Counted from the stretch's first letter, positions 1 to 12,300 are shown. The stretch: 64,000 bases of DNA from Icerya purchasi (GCA_039619475.1 CM077116.1:200345117-200409116); one strand, 5' to 3'. A program made the numbers and translations. The notes: generated by a model from the letters alone, not told the origin.

Positions 1-320
1 ACTGTATATTGCTAAATGTCTTTGTTTTATTTATTTATTTTTTTTATGTTTATCTACAAACCATTTCTATTTCTTCAGATTTGTATTTTATTCGAGGACT
101 TCGCGTAATAAATTCTGAAAGTTCATTTAGAGATTCTCGCACAAAATTATTTTTTTGTAAATACACCTTCATGTTTAGTGGCTATTTTGTTTTTCTAGTT
201 TACGCTATATTTTGGAAGTTGTATTTTATTTCATTTTTTTTTTTCAAATGCGGTTTTTTTGTTCATCTGTTTTTTTTAAGTAAGTATATCGTTGTATAAT
301 TTATCTCAAAATTTCTAAAT

Positions 321-323
<3 letters not shown>
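1..323. other. AT-rich DNA, nothing recognised
   Basis: This stretch is T-rich with several homopolymer runs. Its reading frames are low-complexity Phe/Tyr-rich translations with no family resemblance. I see no gene, RNA or element end. Confidence 0.6.
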
Positions 324-376
<53 letters not shown>

Positions 377-408
377 GTATGTATATATATGTATATATAT
401 GTACATAT
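324..408. repeat. (TA)n microsatellite with TATG interruptions
   Basis: An uninterrupted TA run covers about 324-374 and is followed by degenerate TATG/TATA units to about 408. The Tyr-Ile repeat peptides read through it are artefacts. Confidence 0.95.
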
Positions 409-517
409 AAATGATAACGTTATTCTTAGGTTGACCGTTGTTACTTTTCCTGTCACAAACATTTATCCCAAAATGTGACATTAAATTAAGGTTTATTTTT
501 TTTGTCGCACATTGGAA

Positions 518-617
518 AGAATGACGTCAATTTTCCTCGTTTTGTACAAAGTGTAGAAGTGATAGAGCTGGAGGTCAAGTGGCGGAGCTCCTTGCGAGGC
601 ACAAAGGGCCGGGTGTT
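518..617 (-). repeat. Diverged partial copy of the TA-associated palindromic family
   Basis: The stretch from gaatgacgtcaattttc to ggccgggtgtt aligns with the right end of the element at 52290-52975. Shared anchors are ttttgtacaaagtgtagaag, ccttgcgaggc and the terminal ggcc block. It has drifted a good deal: cagccccttgcgaggcc has become gagctccttgcgaggca. Like the better copies it abuts a TA-rich run, here at 618-650. Only the hairpin-bearing end is present. Confidence 0.6.
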
Positions 618-650
618 ATATATATATGTATATATATATATATATATATT
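618..650. repeat. (TA)n/(TATG) microsatellite
   Basis: This is a short TA run with TATG interruptions, directly abutting the repeat end at 617. Confidence 0.9.
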
Positions 651-1930
651 ACTAGCTGTTGTCCACGGTTCTGTATGCATATTAATACTTGTTTAAATCC
701 GTAAGTAATAAAAAAAAAAAAATTGTTTCCTCTAGAATTTATATTTAATTTAGTAAACACTTTTTCAAATTTCCATTTTTATTTTACATGTATTGTTTCC
801 CATTAATCCTTGCCCGCAGTTTTGTCCACACGTTAATGCTTGTTTCGAATTTTTTCTCTCTTTTATGTAATGAAGTCTGTATTTCACTAAAGGTTAATTC
901 CTTCTTCTTTCTGTTAGGCTCATATTGAGTAAAATAATAATTAAAATAAACTCTTAAGTACAGTCGACGATAGTAAACTACAATATTTGGCAAGGATTTC
1001 TGTATGTCGTGTAGCAACTGCTGAAACTAATTGCAAGTATTGTCGCAGGATTATTCAATAATTTCTCTACAATTTTAATTTCTAAAATATTTTAATAAGT
1101 TTTCTTTTTTTTTATAGAGCATTGTATCTTCACTAAAGATTTATTTTCTCTACTGTTTCTTTTTTTTTCTTTTGGAAATATTAGTACTGTAACGATTAAA
1201 ACAAAACTTCACAACACCAAACCATTTAGCAAATATTTAAACAAATACTTATTATAAAGAATTATTTATAATGTAACGTTAGCAGAGATTCATATGTCTA
1301 CGTTATTATAAAGCTGTTTCCTGCGGCTTCACCTTTTTTTCTGAAATACTTATTACGGTAGTCGACTAAGATTCATTTCTGAAAATCACATTGCTTTCAT
1401 CTTTTTACTCTTTTTTGACTATTCCATATCCCTCACATGATTCACTTATTCCATACACGGTTTATCTTTTTATTCGCTCTTCAAGGTTTAAATGTGATTT
1501 TTTTTTCTGTTTTTTCTTTAATTTTTAATTAATATATTCGTATAAAGATACAACCGTCCTCACGTTCAGCTGAGGATTCTTCCAGAACGTGTGTCGTCTG
1601 CCGTGATTAACAAAAAGTTTCGTTCAGCTAAAGGGCACACATAGCTGTCCTTAACGAAACATATAAAATTAACAAGTTTCCGTCTCTTTATCTTACGCGC
1701 ATAAAATACTCGTTATAAATTGGTTGTGAGTTGGTCACACAGTAGTTTTCCATAATTAAATATTTAAGAGAACATTTCAAACCGGTTTCGTTCTGCGTCC
1801 TCCGAAGCACTTTATGAAAATTAACTTATTAACCAGGACAGTTGGACAAGGATTTAAAAAATTTGAATATAAACAATATTTGCACTAGTAGCTATTAAAA
1901 ATTCTGTTGCAGGATTTCTATTTCTCTGCA
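650..1930 (+). repeat. Unclassified dispersed repeat, copy A (degraded)
   Basis: Several blocks are shared in the same order with 20130-21240. They are a head around 650-760 (tattaatacttgtttaaatc), a middle block around 1590-1640 (gtgattaacaaaaagttt), ccataattaaatatttaag near 1750, and gctattaaaaat near 1895. A head-like motif recurs near 805 (ttgcccgcagttttgtcc) and 1311 (gctgtttcctgcggcttc), so several units may be run together. I see no coding capacity. I cannot assign it to a superfamily. Confidence 0.45.
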
Positions 1931-2490
1931 AAAATTTAAAATGTTTTTTACATTTATTTTACATCTTTGCTCTGTGTTCAGCAGTTCGACTGGAAGCGCG
2001 GTTTTTATATTTAGATCTCGTTATAGAGGGTTAATTAGCGTTTAAACGGAAGTTGTTCCTACTTGTGCTAGAAATGAATAAAACGTTATCTTACATTTAC
2101 TTCATTTAATAATCTACATTTATCATTGGTAATCATTTTATTTAAAATACTTACCGTAAAAAACTTTTTATTTAAATTTAAAAAAATTTTATATTTCACA
2201 TTTTTATTTACAAAAACCGCCATGGATCGGCTAAATTCCACCAGAAACTTGAAGATTATAAAATCCTCCCAATGCACCGGTGAAAACCGGAACAAATCGG
2301 TAGATTGTGAGATTAGCGTGCAAGACAGACAGATATATGTATTAAAACTTATTAAAATATCATAAGTATTTCCACTTTACTAATTTTATCGCTGCCAGAG
2401 ATTTTTTTTTTCTGAAGGAACACCGTGCTTAATATAACCGGACTAAGATAGCCCAAAAAATATTTTCCCAGAGTATAAAATATGAACATT
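1931..2490. other. AT-rich DNA, nothing recognised
   Basis: The short overlapping frames on both strands around 2086-2365 show no known domain. No element ends are visible. Confidence 0.5.
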
Positions 2491-2496
2491 CAATTT

Positions 2497-2662
2497 TTCT
2501 TTTTTTTTTTTTTTTTTTATTAGGTGCGTCGATTACTGGAACATTATCCCAGCGTAAGTGAAGTTTTTAAAAGTATCAATATGCGGCAGCGGGAATCGAA
2601 CCAGGTCCTAATCAAGCGAAACACGATTGCCTAACCAAGCCTAACCGCTACGGTAGCTCTAA
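2497..2662 (-). mobile_element. tRNA-derived SINE
   Basis: Read on the minus strand, the element begins near 2662 with a tRNA-like head. An A-box-like stretch (tagcggttaggcttgg) lies at about 2635-2650, and an exact B-box, ggttcgattcc, at 2592-2602. A short unrelated body follows, then a long poly-A tail that appears as the T-run at about 2499-2518 on the plus strand. Length, internal Pol III promoter and A-tail are the standard SINE layout. It needs LINE machinery in trans. The flanks share only imperfect aacatt/aattt matches, so I cannot define a target duplication. It does not fold as a clean tRNA by eye, so a functional tRNA gene is unlikely. Confidence 0.75.
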
Positions 2663-2859
2663 TACCCAACATTTTAAAATTAAAGGGGCTAATAAACTTT
2701 AGTGTCTTAAAGTATTATTAATAATGTAGATTCGAATAAGGCTAATTGAAAACCCCCAAAGCGCGATCTACAAGCTCACCACTGACGCAATTTGAATATT
2801 ACACTAATCGATCGAAACTTTATACACAACCGAAAGTATTTTAGGTTAGAGTTTTCTTT

Positions 2860-3010
2860 CGTTTTTTTTATCTTAGTCTGCTGGTTTTTTTTCCTTCTTT
2901 TTTGGGCATGCCAGTAAAGAACGTTTACCCAACCTAAAGGTATGACAACATTAATGATTATACAGCCAAAATATTAGAAATGGAGCATATGAGACATAAT
3001 AGATACTCCG
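2860..3010 (+). pseudogene. Relative of the exon-like segment at 25784-25957, broken
   Basis: From acgtttacccaacc to atggagcatatgag (about 2921-2992) this aligns, in opposite orientation, with 25875-25950. The shared peptide pattern is VYPxxRxDxINxY followed by KILEMxHM, so the similarity holds at codon level. This copy has an in-frame stop after VYPT and does not continue into the AWKGINQW region of the other copy. A T-rich tract ending in ccag precedes it, as a splice acceptor would look. I do not recognise the protein. It may be a pseudo-exon or a fragment of an unclassified mobile element. Confidence 0.35.
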
Positions 3011-3189
3011 GATCGTACCTTTTTAAGCTGTCCACACTTCAGTCAAATCAGAATAAAACATAAAATAGAATATATCAGTCAGAAGTGTTTTTTTACCAAC
3101 CGGAAAAATATACAAATAACTGTGGAATATATAAATGAAATAATGAAAAGCAAAGAGAAGTACTTTTAAATAATTAGATATTAACGTTA

Positions 3190-3720
3190 AGTCGCGTATT
3201 CAATGTAATTGTGATGACCTGTTGAACACTGATAAGCGAATACAGCAAAAAGTGATCGATCCCCAGGCCATAATACTGCTATTGTAAAATTGTATTCTAT
3301 AATAAACGAATAAAAAAACAAAAGAAAAACAAAGGAATAACCGAGGAGGGAGACGGAAAAGAAAGCATTAAGCGCTGTAAGGCGTAGGATAAGACGCAAA
3401 AGACCGGAATACAGTATAGCGCGTTCTAAAGAAATGGAAGGGCATTCAAGCAAAACGTTACTTTGGCGTCATAAATGAAATTTGCTTCCGAAGGATCAAA
3501 CGGACAAGGAGGAGACTGGGCAATGGAGAAACTATAATTGTTTCGAGAAAAGAAAAAAAAAACCAGAAAGAAATAAAAAAAAACGATAACCGGAAATACG
3601 TATTTTGACGGTGTCCGGAACAAGTGATTACTTTTGATCGCTGCTCTGCAAAGTCTTTGGTTAGAAGAATGGTCCGACGGTAGAAAGTTTCTTACCTCGA
3701 ACCGATAAGGACAATGGACG
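3190..3720 (-). pseudogene. Possible degraded LINE C-terminus
   Basis: The plus strand is purine-rich, as are the clearer minus-strand I-like relics in this window (5335-6480, 48185-49640). Minus-strand frames hold Cys-containing stretches resembling the region downstream of RNase H in I-clade elements, such as an ECPS block and a YNS-like terminus. No catalytic motif is visible and the frame is broken repeatedly. The call rests on composition and faint resemblance and could be wrong. Confidence 0.25.
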
Positions 3721-4770
3721 AATAAATTAAAAACGCGATATTTCCATGGACGGAAGTGGTTAATTATTAAGAAAATAGAGACGTCGCGGAGGATGCACTT
3801 TTAGTACGCATAAAAGTTTTAGTTTTGCCCAGTAAATTCGTGATTTAGGACTACGCTTGATTCGTTATTTGAACTTTTCGTAAAAGCGACCGCTAAATAT
3901 GGGAGCGATATTTTTCGAATTACCATTAAAACGCTGTTTATCTAACGAGGAAAGCTTAAACCTTCGGAAGCAAATCGTACGTGCATACACACGCGGTCTA
4001 CAGTGGCAGAGTAGTGCATTTTAATGGTATTTACTTATCACGATCACGCGAACCAACTTACCTATAACGCTTCTCGGTAATTAATTACTGTTTGCCGGAG
4101 TGCGTGCCAGGCGACCAGCGCACCCGATCAACGAACCGTAATCATATTTTTCGCGCGCGTAATTCGTTTTCGATAGCAGACGGTCGTTGTTATATTCGAG
4201 TTTCTCGCCTATTTTCCATCAAGCGTAATTACGGTAACAATCACGGATTTCTTTAAAAATGATTAATGGGCGTTCGTAACTTTGGACGATAATTTTACAT
4301 TTTCCAATATAAAAATCGATAATGTAGTTCAGCAGGGTCGAAATGGAAAGGTTATTCATTCGAAACAAAATCATTTAATTTAAGACGTCGTTTATTCAAA
4401 TTTCACAACTCCTTTCACATGCGGTGGTCATCAATTTCGTTTCATTCGAATAATTTCTATTTCTGATTCAAAATCCCGGCTTATTCGAAACTGTTTCCAC
4501 ACTGGTACTCGCTATTTATTTTTTGTAATAAGTATTTTCATTCCGACAATAATAAGTTTTTATTTTTAGCTAAGGTCACAAAATCTCTGGTGAATTCTGC
4601 CGTTTAAAGCCGGTTTGCCCTCATTTTATATTTTATTTTGACATAAACAAGTCTGCAAAAATATGAAATGGCTTTAAAACAATTATGTAGTACGTTGAAA
4701 TAATAACAGTGCTCAAAAAAAAACATTTGTTATTAATCAATAGTCGATAACGAGAAATATCAGAAAACCC
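3721..4770. other. Non-coding DNA, nothing recognised
   Basis: Base composition is more balanced than in the flanks. I find no long frame, tRNA, inverted terminal repeat or tandem array. Confidence 0.45.
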
Positions 4771-4774
4771 TTAA

Positions 4775-5240
4775 TTGCCCCCTCGTGTATATTGTGCATT
4801 AACTATTTTGATGTTATTTCTAATGTTGCGGGGTTGTGCAAAGGATACACACATAAACAAGATACAACGGTTCCAGAACAAGGCTATAAGGCTGATAGTC
4901 TCACCGCCCTGGTACGTATCTAACCACACCCTACATCAAGACTTAAATATCCCATATGTGAAAGACGAGATCAAGCGAGCTGCTAAGCGATACATAGGCC
5001 GCTTGGAGTCTCACACAAACGTTTTGGCGATCAATCTTCTTGATAATAGTCTTGATGTTCGAAGGTTAAAACGTAGTCGATCGTTTGATCTGGCCTAGTT
5101 TTATGTTACTAAAATTTCAGCGGGGTCCATCGCTAGATGCTAACCCTTAACAAGTTATTTTCGCGTTACAGTCCAATTGCTGGATGGTCTTCTGGCCAGT
5201 TGTAATTTGTATATATAAAAAAAAAATAAAAAAAAAAAAA
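4775..5240 (+). mobile_element. Jockey-like non-LTR retrotransposon, 5'-truncated 3' end
   Basis: The plus-strand frame at about 4829-5098 encodes the extreme C-terminus of a Jockey-clade reverse transcriptase protein. Diagnostic blocks in order are INKIQRFQNKAIR, PPWYVSNHTLHQDLNIP, and NVLAINLLDNS with a basic tail. After the stop codon (5096-5098) comes a short 3' UTR and then an A-rich tail (about 5217-5240). The finger, palm and endonuclease domains are absent, as expected from incomplete reverse transcription. Upstream of about 4829 the frame no longer matches. It cannot move by itself. Confidence 0.85.
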
Positions 5241-5334
5241 ATTTCTTCCGTGCGTCTGTGTTAAACTATTGCCGTCGGAATAACTCGCAGAAATTGCTTT
5301 TTTTATTTTTTTTTATTTTAATGTGTTCGGTCAG

Positions 5335-6480
5335 TATAGACATTGTGGCCCAAGAATTGGGAAAAAGAGGAGAAAAAGAATCAGATTTTTATAAGACGTG
5401 AAATATCAAACGAAAATGTATCAAGCGCTTGGATGACAGAAGGAGAAGAAACGGGAAGAATAAACGAAACATTATAAGGAGTGGGAAAACTGTTGGACAA
5501 AAGAAAGGAGTAAAAATAAGATCGTTCCGTTGAATACGAAAAGCATTCAAAGTGTTATCAGGGTCGCATACAAAGTGACTGTCGGAGAAATGTAGAGGAC
5601 AATATATGGAGATGGCGCTAGAGAGAACCGGAAAAGCGACGAAGAGATGTGCCCAAAGCGCAGGCATCATATCGCTAAGATACTAGAGCGACGTATAGAA
5701 GGAAAGTCAACGAATCAGGAATAGAGAGGAAGGAAAGGTTGAATGGACAAGTAAAAAGAATCCGGGTTAGAGAATGAGGAGCAGTAGGAGTTGAACCACA
5801 ATTTGTAATGTGCCGTAGTAGAAAAAAAAATAATATTGATGGATGGAACTGTAGTAAGAAAGCTGTCGGAAGAAGAAGATAGTCGAGCTAATGAGTCATC
5901 TCATTTCCTTCTACTCCGGAGTGACTAAGAATCCGTAAGAAATCGAATCCGGATTAAATAAGAAAGGAAGAGATCTCGAATCAAGGAACGCATACAAAGG
6001 ATTACATAATCGGTAGAGTGGGAAGGCAGGGGCAGTGCAATAGCCTACAGCACGCTCTGAGAATCTGATAGAATAAGGATATTACGAGAGACGCTTGAAA
6101 ATCTGATGAAGAGAAGGGCATGCAGGATTAGACTCTGCGCAGAAGATTAAACAGAAGCAGGGAAGAGTTTAAAGGGTTCGGGGGGATTCAAAGAAGGACG
6201 AGCAAAGGCTGCGCCAACTCCACTTGAACCCTTGGAACCGTCAGTGTAGAACGTGGTTAGAAAAACGAGAATTTAGAGTTTGTAAAAATTTCGATCTAAC
6301 GACGCAGTGTAAAACAACGGGTTTAGGAGGAACGGGAGAATAAAAACAGTTAATTGGATGTTGGGAGGAAGAAAAAATTGAAAGAAAAATATGGAAGCTT
6401 ACCGTGAGTGTAGATATATTGAAGGAGTCGAGCAGAGACAAGGGACAGAATTGGTGTCTCATTGATCGGTTTTAGCTCGA
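5335..6480 (-). pseudogene. I-like LINE relic with RNase H domain
   Basis: On the minus strand, 6255-6201 encodes the first block of a LINE RNase H domain: FYTDGSKGSSGVGAAFA, with the first catalytic Asp in YTDGS. Further along are the ILHALLFIR helix and an SDSQSVL block holding another catalytic Asp. Downstream (5670-5390) is the Cys/His-poor C-terminal tail. Upstream (6462-6256) is the Ser/Phe-rich linker between RT and RNase H. Several stops and frameshifts break the frame. RNase H removes RNA from the RNA:DNA hybrid during target-primed reverse transcription in I-clade elements. The polymerase domain is not visible here. Confidence 0.7.
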
Positions 6481-7730
6481 ATAGCGGGGATAGGAGATTT
6501 CCGATTTCGAGGCACGTATTTTGGATGCGATCAGCTTAGAAAGTAAAGATCTGGAAGAGTTTCCACAAATGTAACAGCAGTAATGCAGAATGGAACGGAT
6601 ACAAGATTTGTAAAACATGAGCAAGGCAGTGGTGGTGCATGCAACTTTGAGTTTCCTTTCTTTTTTTCTTTTTTTTCACTAGCCCGGCATCTAAATCATA
6701 TGGCCACTTTTAGTGATTTCCTGTTCATACTTGAAAGATTTCTGTGCGATTGTAAGTGTACATCGAAGTTGATGTACCATATAGAACTCTATATGGGTGT
6801 CGATATCAGGTAATTTGTGACGGCTTAATTAAAAGTTCGTATAAGGCGGTGGCGAGAATAAAATCTTCCGTAACACGTAAATTTACATACGGGAACAAAG
6901 ATATATTTACCTTAGTCTGGTACGCATTGGCACATTACACCGTTAATGTCTATACACATAAGCTTCCAATACTATAAAACTTAATAATAATAAATATACT
7001 TAACTCCGGAATATTTTCGAGAATATAGACAACTGACGAATGTGGCTTTAGTGAAATATATGTGTAACCTTACGTTTTTAATGTTGTAAAATTTAGTAAT
7101 GAATAATATATTTCGTCCACATGCGGGTATTATTGTGGGGATGAGTCAATCGGTGTTACCATTTTAGGAAAATAAATATGTTTCGCGGAAGTTGACTTGA
7201 AATTCTATAGTCAAAAGTGTTGAAAACCTTTTATAAATTCGAAACCAGTAGTCAATACTAGCCAAAGGCGTCTATCGCCATGCTCTAGTGTATGGCCATT
7301 CCACCTGCTTCAATATCCTACGCCGAAAAATATAAGTAAGTTTTCCTAGAAAAAAAAAAACAGCGACAGTCCTTCTGTCACTGGAAGATTTAAAAATTGA
7401 AAGGTATTTTTAATACTGCAGTAGCGTCTAGAATTTTCTACAACCGTGTATGCGCATAAAACTATCATCAGCCAATGATTTCGTCGAAAATCACGCGGAA
7501 ATTTTAATTAGTAATCGAAAAATTAAAGTGCGCAATTTAATTACACCTGTTAAACATTTACGTCTTTCAGAAGTCCCGCCACGTATGTGTATCCTACGGA
7601 ACTCCGAAATTAACTTAAGAAAATTCAATTTAAAGTTAATTTTACACAAATAAAGTTGATTAAATATCGTACTGGAAGCGACACAAATTTAACGTACGAA
7701 TAAACAAATTAAAAAAGAAATTTCTGTTAC
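6481..7730. other. Non-coding DNA, nothing recognised
   Basis: Small frames at 6583-6977 and 7450-7653 show no domain and have AT-driven composition. Part of 7400-7730 may be the degraded 5' end or ORF1 region of the LINE that starts to be recognisable near 7740, but I cannot show it. Confidence 0.4.
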
Positions 7731-7734
7731 TGAA

Positions 7735-8026
7735 CGAAAATGACGATGGGACATTAACGGTTTTTATGATAATCGCGGAGAATTACAAGTATTAGTTAAC
7801 CAAAATTCGCCATCAGTAATCTGCCTACAAGAATTCCGACTTCTACCGAGACAAAAATCTATGTTAAATATTGTGCTGCCTATACACGCAATCATACTGC
7901 AGGGCTTATTACGCCAGGAAGAGGTAGTGCTTTAATAAGCAACGCTTCTTTTTTAACGGAACTGATTACAATTATTGGTCTACCGCAGGTTACAAAGTAT
8001 ATCATTTGTTCCACCTACCGATTACA

Positions 8027-8085
<59 letters not shown>

Positions 8086-8361
8086 ATTATACGTGTATTC
8101 TACCAAATTAATAATCGGAATCCGTTGAGTTAATTCAAATCTAATTCAACAGCTCACTCGATCATTTACTTTGTTAGGCGATTTTAATGTGCGCAGCTAT
8201 GTTTCGGATAACCAGAGTTTTAATAATCGTAGACAACTGATCGAAAAATTCCTTCTGGAAGAGAACAATTTTTACTCGCTTTAACATGTTAGCTATCGAT
8301 TTGACTAATGCCTCAACAGAATTAGCAACCACTTTTTAATGGAAAATATATCCTTCTTTAT
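7735..8361 (+). pseudogene. I-like LINE, 5' part of the AP-endonuclease domain
   Basis: From 7744 the frame reads WDINGFYDNRGELQVL and then SVICLQEFR. These are the opening strand and the catalytic-Glu block of the APE-type endonuclease of I-clade LINEs; the usual WN is WD here. After a (TA)n insertion at 8028-8080 the domain resumes, with the metal/phosphate-binding block LLGDFNV at about 8173-8193 and then RRQLIEKFLLEENNF. The final motif, SDHYPI, appears only at 8726, beyond an inserted RTE-like fragment. Stops and frameshifts mark it as dead. The endonuclease nicks target DNA to prime reverse transcription. Confidence 0.8.
8028..8080. repeat. (TA)n microsatellite inside the LINE relic
   Basis: This is a pure TA run splitting the endonuclease region of the I-like relic. 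Confidence 0.95.
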
Positions 8362-8722
8362 GGTGGATATACCGAAGGATACTTAAAATAAAATGGGCAG
8401 ACAAAATACGAAATTCAGAAGTGTTAAATCGATTAAATAAGTCTAAAGAAATAATAAAAGAAATTAAGCACAGAAAACTAAAATACTTCGGACACATAAT
8501 GCGCCATCCAAGGCGATATAGTACACTTCAACTTCTGATGCAAGGAAAGATCGCTGGAAAAAGACCACCGGGAAGAAGAAGAATAACGTGGATAAAAAAC
8601 TTGACTCAATGGTATCAGGTGACCGCCATTGAATTGTTCCGGGAAGTACTAGACAGACAAAAGTTTGTTTAAATGTTAGCCAACGTTCGATAACGCACAT
8701 GGCACCATGATGATGATGATGT
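8362..8722 (+). mobile_element. RTE-like LINE 3' fragment, nested in the I-like relic
   Basis: The frame from about 8364 to 8672 encodes the C-terminal tail typical of RTE-like LINEs: YRRILKIKWADKIRN, then LKYFGHIMRH, then GKRPPGRRRITWIKNL. After the stop comes a short UTR ending in a run of ATG triplets at about 8706-8721. RTE elements often end in such short tandem units rather than poly-A. The fragment interrupts an I-like endonuclease domain: GDFN lies upstream and SDHYPI starts 4 bp downstream. It must therefore have landed after that LINE. All upstream RTE domains are missing, so this is a 5'-truncated insertion. Confidence 0.85.
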
Positions 8723-9565
8723 CATAGCGATCATTATCCAATAATTATTTTTCGAACTGTGTTCAAACTACCTGTCAACGGGTATAGCATAACGGGAAAT
8801 GGATCAGTGAAAAGGTTTGCCGGTCTAAATATCAACATCGGTGTACTCTTCCGGACGTGAATTTAAATGAATCAAATAACGTTATTGGTCATCCATCGGT
8901 TGGTTTTATTACGCACCGATCGTCGCAGAAATAAAGACCATGGATCAGAAATGAAAGAAGCTATAAGAAGTAGAAATGCAGCATGCGGGGAATTTTGCGT
9001 TACAAATGATCTGATGCCATCCAAACACTAAAAAGCCAAAACCCATAATTTTATTTATAAAAGAAAAAAAAAAAAAGTCGGCAGCAGTTTATAAACAATA
9101 CCGATTGTTCATCGACACCAACTCAAATGCGAAGAGAGCTCAAATTTGGCGCCAACACTTATTGAATAATGAGGCAGAAATACTTCATAACAGGAAACTC
9201 TATTAAGACGGGCGACAAATTGCCAATACCTTTGCTACGTTTCTTGCGTCAGTGTCCTGATATGTCGCAATATTCTGATAAATTTCAATTGCAAATTGAG
9301 TAAACGTCATCACAATCGCAATGAAGAATGATATCATCGAAATTTTACCGGACATCTGGAGGAAGACCGTAGAAAACCTTTTTTGAACCGCGGTGAAATA
9401 GAAAAGGCGAATGGAACGATATTCGTCGAGAGATTAATAAAAACGGAAGTAAACTGACTGGGATGTTATTTTTTATCTCTTAAAGTTGGTAGATGAACAT
9501 TATCAAAAGCGCGCAGAAAATATCAGTGACGGAAGTCGAGGTATAATGTTTCTAAATAATTTTAT
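8723..9565 (+). pseudogene. I-like LINE, end of endonuclease and linker to RT
   Basis: This continues the relic at 7735. SDHYPIII at 8726-8749 is the last catalytic motif of the AP-endonuclease (Asp-His). After it come stretches matching the endonuclease-to-RT linker: a degenerate PWxxxE...AIRSRNAA block at about 8935-8990, a KKSxxQF-like block near 9075-9095, a TNSNAKRAQIWRQ block around 9118-9158, and IANTFATFLASVS near 9215-9255. Frameshifts separate these blocks. The RT palm motifs do not follow, so the element ends or decays by about 9565. Confidence 0.7.
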
Positions 9566-10863
9566 ATGCGAGAAACAAAAAAAGACTAATACTGTCCCAA
9601 GAGCCAATAATTGCAAATTCTCGCAATTGCCGAATGGGTCGGGTCTGTGAGTATCGTTTTATTACGTGATTCCTAAAAATAGAGAATTAGTCGAGTTTGC
9701 CGTTTTCAAGCTTTATTTTGTGTGAATCTTTAGTGTTTTTAGTTGTATTTAAGGTAGATTTTTCTACCTGTTTGCTTGACACTTATTGCAATTGCAATAA
9801 TTTACTTTTCTTGCGCCAAGTATGTTATTTTTTAAAAAACATTAATTCTCAGTATGTAAATTTTTACTTTTTTAAAACTTTTAATACAATTTATACGAGT
9901 ATCTTGAACGGTTCTCGGTTTCCTTTTATTAACTTTGCCAAGTCTTTATCAGCAATACTTCCGAAACATCTGCTGTTGTCAACGTGATAATTTTATTTTC
10001 ATTTCGACATATTTGTAATTTAGTTTTTGCGACTAGTCGTAACGAAAAATGCAAAAACGAAATTGTCTAGTGTCTTTTTTTCGTTCGTAATATTATCGTT
10101 TATTTTCTTTTTAAAATGCACGATGGAAGAACTTTTCATGATTTTCTGTTCCTGATTAATTTTTACTAACTACAGGTTACTTCTCTTATCGGTGTTTCTG
10201 GACTGTCGGCGTAGAAGTCTATTTTTTATTTATCATTTCGCGAGTATATCCCAATTTACACTTAGTCTTCGCCGTTTTATTCGATGCTAAGATATCTTCG
10301 TTTTTAATCGTATTTTTAAAATTTTAATTCTGAACATATTTTTTTCTGTGTATAGGTTTTTTTTTTTTTTTCCATTTGTACGTTCAACATTTCTATTGTT
10401 CAGTGGTTAACTGGCGGTGTGCATTAAACACTTTCCCCCCTCTAAAACCGATTATGTTTGTTTAAGTGCTGGCTGTATGTGGTAAAAAAAATAATAATAA
10501 TTATAGTTTTGAAATAAAGGAAATCAAATGTAACTTTGTCGTAGACAAGTCAACTAAATAATGTCACTAAACGAACAGCAAAATTCTGAGAACGAGACCA
10601 GGTATTTTCTTATTTTAAAATTGATCAAGTAAAAAGATTTGAGCTCATTTATGATTCGAAAATATAACGAAGAGACAACAATTTCACTAATGAGCCCCAG
10701 TGATTTATCAACTGGCCCATATAAAACGAAGTTTATAAAAGAGAAAATTCGAAATGTAAACGGAGTGAAATTAATAAGAACGAGGGAAGAATACCGAATA
10801 TAAATGTCCTAATAACAGATCAAACGTGTGCAATAGCACCAAGATTGCTTCAAACAATAGCCA

Positions 10864-10905
<42 letters not shown>

Positions 10906-12300
10906 TACTATTGTTGGTAACAGCCAGTTCTGGCATCGACGGAAATCGGAATCTGCATGGAATACAAAATAATGAATCAATGATACTCTTGACGTAGAGC
11001 AGTAAATTTAATGTTTTTTTTTTTTTTAGAAGTGTTTAATGAGCACTATAAGTTCGTTTCGATAATACAGCTAAAGCTTTTATTATCGGCTACACCGGTT
11101 TCACGACTGTTCGTCGATTTACTTTTAAAATTCATCTTTCATGCAAATACTTCAATGTATAAGATACAAAGTTATTATTTTCTGCTTTTATCCTAGTTTT
11201 ATTTTTACAGATGTTAAAGGCATATTCAGATAGCCCATTATTTATTAAAAGGTTGTTACTAAATAATGGAACTCGTAAGAAAAATTAAAAATTTCTGATT
11301 CCACGTGATTTTCTAAAATATCCCATTAGATTGAAATAAAAAATTAACTCGCTGTTTATCCATTCGACGGTGTGAAAGAAAAGAAATACTCGAATTTTCT
11401 GAATTGCGATGGGACACAATCTGTTGATTTTTTCGTTTTTTATGTAAAATACTACAAACATACGCGGTTTAAGCAAGTAGTAAAAACATACAGTTCAGTG
11501 GTTCTTAGTATATTTTATTATTAGCGAAGTAAAAGTGTTGATTTGAAGTTCGCTCTAAGTGAAATTTTCAATTTTATCATTTTTTACACCTGTGTACTAC
11601 TTTACATGTTATAAAATTTGGGAAAACCTGGTATATTTCTTCCTATTTCATATCGATAAATAGAAGATTTAACGGTTTTCAACGATTTTTATAATTTCAA
11701 TGTAATAAACTAAATTTTAACTTCGAAGCCCTTCGAAATAGACACGTTTAACGCGAATAATAATCTACGTAGCATGTAGCCGAGGGGATCAAGTTATCCG
11801 AAACTAGTCGGCGTAATTGTTTCAATTCGCACGTTTCGGTTTATAATTTATTTATTATCAAGTTCAATATTTATATGTGAATCTATTATTTAGTTCCGTA
11901 ATGAATCATCTCCTTAGTTTAATTTACATTTTATAAATTATTCTATAATGAAAAGTAAAAAACATTCTTCCAGTGAAATTTCTTCATAGCGAACACCGAT
12001 GGGAATGTTTTAGAAAAAATTCAAAATGTATACAGGTACGCGCTGTGCTTATTTCTTGTTTAGAAAAATATAGAAAATTAATAAAAAATAAAATCGGCTT
12101 TTCGAAAAATTTTTTTTATCGTAGCGAAGTGACTCTTTTGTATTCCCGACAGCTTTTAAAACATCAACTTGTTTCGGTATTTTTCCTATTATTTTCCGTC
12201 TAAATTTCCAGTAGAGGGTTATGTGCCACAAATTTACATTAAAAAATCTCGAATAATTTAAAACTATTTTTACGTTATCGAAAAGTTTATCTCTTCATAC
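9566..12300. other. AT-rich DNA, mostly nothing recognised
   Basis: A (TTA)n microsatellite at 10865-10903 is listed separately. A ccgaaactagtcgg motif at about 11797-11811 resembles motifs near 41600 and 57630. Small frames at 9697-9987, 11011-11196 and 11973-12203 are low-complexity. Confidence 0.45.
10865..10903. repeat. (TTA)n microsatellite
   Basis: About 13 tandem TTA units are followed by two ACT-like units. Confidence 0.95.

Noticed and set aside
263..760. Several short frames rich in Tyr-Ile
   Set aside because: They are driven by TA microsatellites; the only real signal here is the repeat end at 518-617.
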